Assembly: GCA_964235675.1 (NCBI GenBank)
Contig: CAXSEA010000143.1
Coordinates: forward strand, 1 to 9,511
Origin: CAXSEA01 sp964235675
Lineage (GTDB): Bacteria > Armatimonadota > Armatimonadia > Armatimonadales > Capsulimonadaceae
DNA length: 9,511 bases
Direction: 5' to 3'
Shown here: piece by piece, positions 5,901-9,511 of the stretch
How the letters are laid out: each line of letters starts with the position of its first letter
Numbering within the stretch: position 1 is the first letter of the stretch
Notes under the pieces: model-generated
Seen by the model: only the letters and a program-made list of their open reading frames with translations
Database searches by the model: none
What the model was told of the DNA's origin: nothing
Position numbers and translations under genes: made by a program

Positions 5901-6716
5901 ATGCCCTCCCCTCGCAATACTTCGCCATCCACCGGTAAGCTCCGCCTCAGCCCAACACGCATCGGCACGTTTTTAGCCTGCCGGGTGATGTACAAATACG
6001 AGTACCTCGATAAGATCGGGCGCTTCTACCACAAGGCGCGCGCGGGCCAGTCGTTCGGCTCGACGCTCCATCAAGCGCTGCACGATTTCCATGTCGCGGG
6101 CGGCGCGGAAGTGGAAGGGCCGGAAGCGCTGGCACAGCGGGCGATGGAGAATTGGCGCTCGGGCGGCTACGAGGACGCGGTGCAGGAAGCCAAGTATCAG
6201 GAGATGGCGGTTAGCCTGCTGCACAACTACCACGAAGGCGAGCAGCAACGGGCCGGGACGACGCGCGTGTTCCTAGCTGAGAAGATGATTAAATGGGACA
6301 TGGGCGGCTTCGTCCTGACAGGACGCATCGACCGTATCGACGAGCACTTAGTCGACGGCGCTTTAGAGATCGTGGACTACAAATCCGGACGCATGGGAGT
6401 GACCGCCGAGGATGTGGAGAACGCCCTGGCGATGTGCGTCTACCAATTTATCCTCAAGCGCAACTATCCCGAGCGCCGCGTGATGGCGACCATCCACGCC
6501 CTGCGCTCCGGCGATTCGGCCACGGTAGAATTATCCGACGAGCAGATTGCTGACTGGGACTACCGTCTGCGCGAGGTCGGCGAGCAGATCCTCAGCTCCG
6601 ATTGGGAATCGGCGCGCCCGGTTTACCTGGAAGACGTCTGCCCCGGCTGCGATTTCCTGAGCGTCTGCGAGCGTTATTGGCGGCAGCAGAAGCGGCTTGG
6701 GCTGGACGCGGATTAG
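5901..6716 (+). CDS. Stand-alone PD-(D/E)XK nuclease with a Cas4/AddB-type 4Fe-4S cluster (RecB-like)
   Basis: The 271-aa protein matches the compact RecB-type nuclease domain (PDDEXK_1 / COG2887 type). The motifs occur in order: LSPTRIGTFLAC with C27; H57 in GQSFGSTLHQAL (the metal-binding His of RecB-like nucleases); D144 in GRIDRID; E156, D159 and K161 in LEIVDYKSG (the core D-x-K with its preceding acidic residue); a Q-containing segment in MCVYQFILKRNYP; and C247, C250 and C256 in CPGCDFLSVC. C27 with C-x2-C-x5-C reproduces the four-cysteine iron-sulfur staple of AddB and Cas4, which closes the nuclease domain. All catalytic residues are present, so it is probably active on DNA ends. The ATG at 5901 is preferred over an in-frame TTG at 5835, because the extension is hydrophobic and not family-like. 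No Shine-Dalgarno is visible. No helicase or cas gene is adjacent. A role in DNA repair is inferred. Confidence 0.85.
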   Translation: MPSPRNTSPSTGKLRLSPTRIGTFLACRVMYKYEYLDKIGRFYHKARAGQSFGSTLHQALHDFHVAGGAEVEGPEALAQRAMENWRSGGYEDAVQEAKYQEMAVSLLHNYHEGEQQRAGTTRVFLAEKMIKWDMGGFVLTGRIDRIDEHLVDGALEIVDYKSGRMGVTAEDVENALAMCVYQFILKRNYPERRVMATIHALRSGDSATVELSDEQIADWDYRLREVGEQILSSDWESARPVYLEDVCPGCDFLSVCERYWRQQKRLGLDAD

Positions 6717-6755
6717 GAGCGTCGGATGCCTCCGGCGGCCCCTGCTCGGGGAGAG

Positions 6756-6804
6756 CCAGGCTCGGCCTGGACCTTTGTCCGGCAACTCGCCGCGATTTGC
6801 CGGA
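6756..6804. repeat. Two perfect hairpins downstream of the nuclease gene
   Basis: CCAGGC (6756-6761) and GCCTGG (6765-6770) pair around a 3-base loop. TCCGGCAA (6778-6785) and TTGCCGGA (6797-6804) pair around 11 bases. Both lie within 90 bases of the nuclease stop codon. Neither is followed by a real U-tract, so they may protect the 3' end of the mRNA or assist factor-dependent termination rather than act as classic terminators. Confidence 0.4.
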
Positions 6805-6848
6805 AGTGATAGCAAAGCGTTGAGCTAGCTTAACCCAGCGCAACTGTG

Positions 6849-6868
6849 AAAAATGGCCCCGCGGCCAT
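6849..6868 (-). terminator. Intrinsic terminator of the SIS-domain gene
   Basis: Read on the minus strand, ATGGCC (from 6868) and GGCCAT pair around a 4-base loop, and the T-run begins at the last stem base (plus-strand A-run 6849-6853). It lies 17 bases past the TAA of the minus-strand gene. The stem is short but GC-rich and the position is right. Confidence 0.7.
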
Positions 6869-6885
6869 GGAGCGGTCTGGAGGTC

Positions 6886-7926
6886 TTAAGCTTTTGCCGC
6901 GCCGACCAGGGCACGGGGGCGATCGGGGTCGTGGTGGGTGGCGACTGAGAGCCAGTGGGCGAAGAGTTGGCCGGCCATGGTGTAGACCAGCGGCGAGAGC
7001 CATTCGGGGACTGGGCCGGGGACGCGGATGGCGGTTTCGGTGCGGCAGAGGAAATCGGCGTTGTTGGCGAAGGCGATCATCGCGGGGTGCTTGTCTTTAA
7101 GGCGTGCGGCGAGATCGACCATATGCTGGTAGGCTTTGCCGTCGGGCGCGAACAGCAGGACGGGGAATCCCTCGTGCACTTGCGCGACGGGGCCGTGCAG
7201 GAACTGGGGCACCGAGTAGGCTTTGGCACCGATGAAGGCGGTTTCGGTGATTTTGAGAGCGACTTCGAGTGCGGTGGCGTGGTTGTAGCCGCGTCCGATG
7301 ACGACGCAGTTTTCCATCTTTTTGTAGCGGCTGACCAGATGGCGAATAGCGTCGTCGAGCTGGAGGGTGCGCTCCATGACGTTCGCGGCGCGTCGCAGGT
7401 GCTCCAGGCGCTCGGGGCGGTCGGGGGTGAGCGCGGTGGACAGCAGAGCGATCATCGCGATGGCGCTGGTGAACGATTTGGTGGCGGCGGGGCTGAACTC
7501 CTCGCCGGTGGGCGAAATCAGCTTATGCTCGGCGACGGCGGCCAGCGGCGAGTTCTCGCGCGTGGTGACGCAGGCAGTTAAAGCGCCGTTGCGCCGCGCC
7601 TGCTCCAGGACGGCGATCACGTCCGCGCCTTCACCGAGGCGGGAGATGCCTAGAACCAGGCAATCCTCGCCGAAGTTAGGCAGCGCGTCGTAGACCGTGA
7701 AGACGGCGGGCGCGGCGAGCGCGGTGGGAATTCCGTGCTCTATCTCGAAGAGGTACTTGGCGTAGGTGGCGACATTGTCGCTGGTGCCGCGCGCGGCGAT
7801 ATACGCGAACCGGATCTTGCGGCTGACGATGGCCTGGGCCAGAGCTTCGACACGCTTGAACTGCGTTTCGATAATCGCGCGGACTATATCGGGCTGCTCC
7901 CGAATCTCATCGAGCATTAAAGTCAT
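6886..7926 (-). CDS. Tandem-SIS sugar isomerase/deaminase-like protein (GlmS C-terminal type)
   Basis: At 346 aa this is two SIS domains without the glutamine amidotransferase domain of GlmS, the layout of GlmS-isomerase-like or NagB-II/AgaS-type amino-sugar phosphate enzymes. It starts MxEIREQP-like. SIS1 contains ARGTSDNVATYAKYLFE (about 45-61), SRLGEGAD (95-102) and ATKSFTS (148-154). SIS2 contains VIGRGYNHATALEVALK (209-225) and HGPVAQV (244-250). Aligned to E. coli GlmS, the ring-opening and isomerisation residues K485, E488 and H504 correspond to K225, E228 and H244, all kept with exact spacing. The phosphate-binding loop SQSGET, however, reads SRLGEG: Ser349 becomes L97 and Thr352 becomes G100. 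Substrate or phosphate binding is therefore probably altered. The alternative start M4 is possible. No strong Shine-Dalgarno is seen. A terminator follows the gene. It lies on the same strand as glmS, separated by two plus-strand genes. Confidence 0.85.
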   Translation of the reverse strand: MTLMLDEIREQPDIVRAIIETQFKRVEALAQAIVSRKIRFAYIAARGTSDNVATYAKYLFEIEHGIPTALAAPAVFTVYDALPNFGEDCLVLGISRLGEGADVIAVLEQARRNGALTACVTTRENSPLAAVAEHKLISPTGEEFSPAATKSFTSAIAMIALLSTALTPDRPERLEHLRRAANVMERTLQLDDAIRHLVSRYKKMENCVVIGRGYNHATALEVALKITETAFIGAKAYSVPQFLHGPVAQVHEGFPVLLFAPDGKAYQHMVDLAARLKDKHPAMIAFANNADFLCRTETAIRVPGPVPEWLSPLVYTMAGQLFAHWLSVATHHDPDRPRALVGAAKA

Positions 7927-7949
7927 AAAACGTACACAAATCCAATCAC

Positions 7950-7978
7950 TTGCGGTGGAACAACCCTGCTAGTATACC
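7950..7978 (+). promoter_or_regulatory. Candidate sigma-70 promoter for the ABM-like gene, overlapping a minus-strand -10
   Basis: TTGCGG (7950-7955) and TATACC (7973-7978) are separated by exactly 17 bases, matching four of six consensus bases each. The same site on the opposite strand reads TATACT (7971-7976), five of six matches to a -10 box, pointing at the SIS gene whose ATG is 45 bases away. No good -35 for the minus direction is visible. The site was identified by eye only. Confidence 0.4.
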
Positions 7979-8064
7979 TGCCCCGCACGGAACGAGGCAG
8001 GCATATTTATTGGCATCTCTGGGTGATTGTTGCTATGCTGGAGCAGCAAGTCCAATTACATGCG

Positions 8065-8088
8065 AAGGAGCTAATCGGCATATATGCC
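8065..8088 (+). promoter_or_regulatory. Distant Shine-Dalgarno with a palindromic spacer
   Basis: AAGGAG (8065-8070) is followed by 18 bases before the ATG at 8089, too far for normal initiation. The last 12 of those bases form a perfect palindrome, GGCATATATGCC (8077-8088). Folding it as a 4-bp hairpin would leave about 6 bases between Shine-Dalgarno and start. It may alternatively be a protein-binding site. Confidence 0.4.
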
Positions 8089-8343
8089 ATGATTTCCATC
8101 TACAAACCCCACCCAGAGCACGGAGCCGCGTTGATCGACTCGAAGCACTGCTTCGGCGCATACTGCAAAAGCCAGCCTGACCTAATCCAGGTAGGCACGT
8201 TCAAGAACTCGCAGACCGGGCAACGGTTGGAAATTGCGCTCTGGTATTCGGCGGAGTCCACTCGCGCCGCATCACCTACCTTGATGAAAGCGACCGAAAA
8301 CGATGATTTTGAAACGTGGGAGATGGAAGAGATGCGGGAATAA
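8089..8343 (+). CDS. Small ABM-like dimeric alpha/beta-barrel protein
   Basis: The 84-aa product has the look of the antibiotic-biosynthesis-monooxygenase (ABM) / dimeric alpha-beta-barrel superfamily. It opens with a strand MISIYKPHPEHGAAL at 1-15, continues through a helix (about 12-26), then a strand DLIQVGTFKNSQTGQRLEIALWYSAE in which W46 and the following S-x-E mark the usual 'W-x-S-x-E' step into the next helix. It ends with a short acidic helix containing FETWE (76-80). Such proteins are small cytoplasmic dimers. Many are enzymes of unknown substrate, and no catalytic residue can be assigned. The start at 8089 is chosen because the family begins with this strand; in-frame starts at 8023 (GTG) and 8035 would add a non-matching Gln/Leu-rich piece. 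The Shine-Dalgarno is unusually far upstream. The gene is followed after 52 bases by a same-strand gene and could be co-transcribed with it. Confidence 0.65.
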   Translation: MISIYKPHPEHGAALIDSKHCFGAYCKSQPDLIQVGTFKNSQTGQRLEIALWYSAESTRAASPTLMKATENDDFETWEMEEMRE

Positions 8344-8395
8344 GGTCGGTACAGGTATAGATGCCAGTAAAGACGCTCCTTAAAGGGCAGTTGCA

Positions 8396-9124
8396 ATGAA
8401 CGACACAAACATCGAAACTATATATACTCGTCTTGCCGAAACAATTGCTTGGTGCTCATTACGTAGCAATGTCAACGAGCCGGCCACGTGTCTCCGTACG
8501 CCTGAGATGACGCCGGTCAACAGCGACTTAGAGGATCCAGATTACCGGGTTTACAACTGGGAAAATGAAGCGCTTGCGCAGGAAGCAATCCTTGAAATTG
8601 CAGAAAGGCGTTCGATTCTGCTTGCGATTGCTGGCGAAAAACCGGCAGAACTAAACATTGGCCTGACGACCGGCTATCTTGCAATAATGTACACTGGCGC
8701 AAATCTAAGCGATGGACTTTCGCAAGCAGAAAGCCTGGGTTTTTACGATGGCGAGGAGACGCCGCCATGGGATACATGGCTTTGGGCCTTCGCCGAGAAC
8801 ACGGCAGGCGGCAAGTCCAGCGGACGTTACCCTATATTACTTAGCTGGTGCCCTAAGCAGTTCGTCACCTTAACACAAGGGGCAATCGACGTCAATGCCT
8901 GTGACTGCATGGACTGGGCAGCTCTGCACGTCGACAAGAATCCATTTCTCCAAACAATGAGAGCAGTACGTTTGTTGGACAATGATGCAATTCCAACTAT
9001 CGGCTTGCAATCTGCGGCCCGCCGAGAACTAGAACAAGCTCGCAGATTTCTAGGTACGGAGATAGGGTTGCTGCATCAAGAAAAATCGTACAAACTTCTC
9101 CAGAGAATTATCAGCCGCTCGTAG
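8396..9124 (+). CDS. Unrecognised 242-aa cytoplasmic protein, AT-rich relative to neighbours
   Basis: This is a real gene by length, a good Shine-Dalgarno (AAAGGG at 8382-8387, 8 bases before ATG) and natural protein composition, but I do not recognise a family. It has no signal peptide or membrane segment. Visible parts are an acidic helical N-terminal third; a central region with a strand (LNIGLTTGYLAIMY, about 86-99) followed by PPWDTWLWAF at 123-132; a strand-turn segment YPILLSWCPKQFV at 144-156; an NACDCMDW motif at about 167-174; and a basic helical C-terminus (from about 203). The segment from 123 to 174 with conserved-looking Trp residues resembles small barrel proteins encoded near toxins or in genomic islands, but this is only an impression. 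A hand count gives about 50% G+C in 8401-8580 against about 62% in 7141-7320, suggesting recent acquisition. Confidence 0.75.
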   Translation: MNDTNIETIYTRLAETIAWCSLRSNVNEPATCLRTPEMTPVNSDLEDPDYRVYNWENEALAQEAILEIAERRSILLAIAGEKPAELNIGLTTGYLAIMYTGANLSDGLSQAESLGFYDGEETPPWDTWLWAFAENTAGGKSSGRYPILLSWCPKQFVTLTQGAIDVNACDCMDWAALHVDKNPFLQTMRAVRLLDNDAIPTIGLQSAARRELEQARRFLGTEIGLLHQEKSYKLLQRIISRS

Positions 9125-9145
9125 AAGGTAAGTGGCTTGCTGCGT

Positions 9146-9511
9146 TTACTCTACAGTCACACTCTTAGCCAAATTCCTCGGTTGGTCGATCTCCCGGCCC
9201 AACTCTGCCGCGATGTAGTAGGCCAGTAGTTGCAGCGGGACGATGGCCAGGAGGGGCATGAAGACGTCGTGCTGGGTGGCAGGGACGGTGATGAGGGCGT
9301 CTACGGAGCGCTCGTCGAGGCCTTCCTCGCCTTCTTTGACCACGGCGATAGCGGTGCCGTCGCGGGCGGTGATTTCTTTCACGTTGGAGAGCATCTTGTC
9401 GTACAGAGCGGTTTGGGTAGCGAGGCAGACGACTGTCACACCGGGTTCGACCAGGGCGAGCGGGCCGTGCTTCATTTCTCCGGCGGGGTAGGCTTCGGCG
9501 TGGATGTAGGT
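9146..9511 (-). CDS. glmS: Glutamine-fructose-6-phosphate aminotransferase (isomerizing), C-terminal part (cut by window edge)
   Basis: The last 121 residues of GlmS are present, the rest lying beyond the right edge. The full enzyme (about 600 aa) converts fructose-6-phosphate and glutamine to glucosamine-6-phosphate, the first step to UDP-GlcNAc for peptidoglycan and lipopolysaccharide. Translating back from the window edge gives YIHAEAYPAGEMKHGPLALV, the family motif whose KHGP His corresponds to H504 of the E. coli enzyme (ring opening). The protein ends with PLQLLAYYIAAELG and DQPRNLAKSVTVE, the canonical GlmS C-terminus, whose lysine (K603 in E. coli) caps the active site. The sequence between is unbroken. 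It converges on the AT-rich gene with 21 bases between stop codons, and no terminator hairpin is obvious there. The 5' end and any glmS leader ribozyme lie outside the window. Confidence 0.97.
   Translation of the reverse strand, partial: TYIHAEAYPAGEMKHGPLALVEPGVTVVCLATQTALYDKMLSNVKEITARDGTAIAVVKEGEEGLDERSVDALITVPATQHDVFMPLLAIVPLQLLAYYIAAELGREIDQPRNLAKSVTVE

Noticed and set aside
5901..6716. CRISPR-associated Cas4
   Set aside because: No cas1/cas2 or repeat array is in the window; the motifs are shared by the wider RecB/AddB nuclease family, so a CRISPR role is not supported.
6955..7581. Plus-strand 208-aa Gly/Glu-rich open frame
   Set aside because: It is antisense to the SIS gene, and its composition is the mirror of that gene's codons.

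Overview
The window comes from a diderm bacterium with a GC-rich genome (about 60% by hand counts of a few lines). It encodes a type IV pilus/type II secretion assembly ATPase, a small exported beta-barrel protein with a C-terminal Phe, a GlmS-type sugar enzyme and a GlmS-like SIS protein. This mixture of small single-domain proteins would fit an environmental lineage such as Armatimonadota, but that placement is a weak inference and nothing in the sequence proves it. I see no rRNA, tRNA, CRISPR array, transposase or replication origin.

Left part (1-3356): a membrane protein resembling the rhomboid family runs off the left edge on the minus strand. A gene-free stretch of 371 bases follows. 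It carries several perfect inverted repeats that could form competing RNA stems, ahead of pilB/gspE (630-2474, +). The ATPase gene ends at an intrinsic terminator. A second structured leader precedes an exported outer-membrane beta-barrel protein (2682-3290, +), whose transcript meets a strong bidirectional terminator.

Middle part (3353-6868): a single-span membrane-anchored protein (-) and a BtrH/C39-like protein (+) diverge from a short region with an 8-bp inverted repeat that could be an operator. The BtrH-like gene converges on a DinB/DfsB-like four-helix gene (-). A stand-alone PD-(D/E)XK nuclease (271 aa, +) follows, carrying all four cysteines of a Cas4/AddB-type 4Fe-4S staple.

Right part (6886-9511): a tandem-SIS, GlmS-isomerase-like protein (-) and the C-terminal end of genuine GlmS (-, cut by the window edge) flank two plus-strand genes. 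These are a small ABM-like dimeric alpha/beta-barrel protein and an unrecognised 242-aa protein that is clearly more AT-rich than its surroundings. The two sugar-enzyme genes suggest a shared theme of amino-sugar phosphate metabolism. The rest of the window is a set of independent, mostly monocistronic genes rather than one operon or one defence system. I did not find a convincing new multi-gene system. The best leads are the pilB leader RNA, the SIS protein with a broken phosphate-binding loop but intact catalytic residues, the Fe-S nuclease, and the AT-rich orphan gene.
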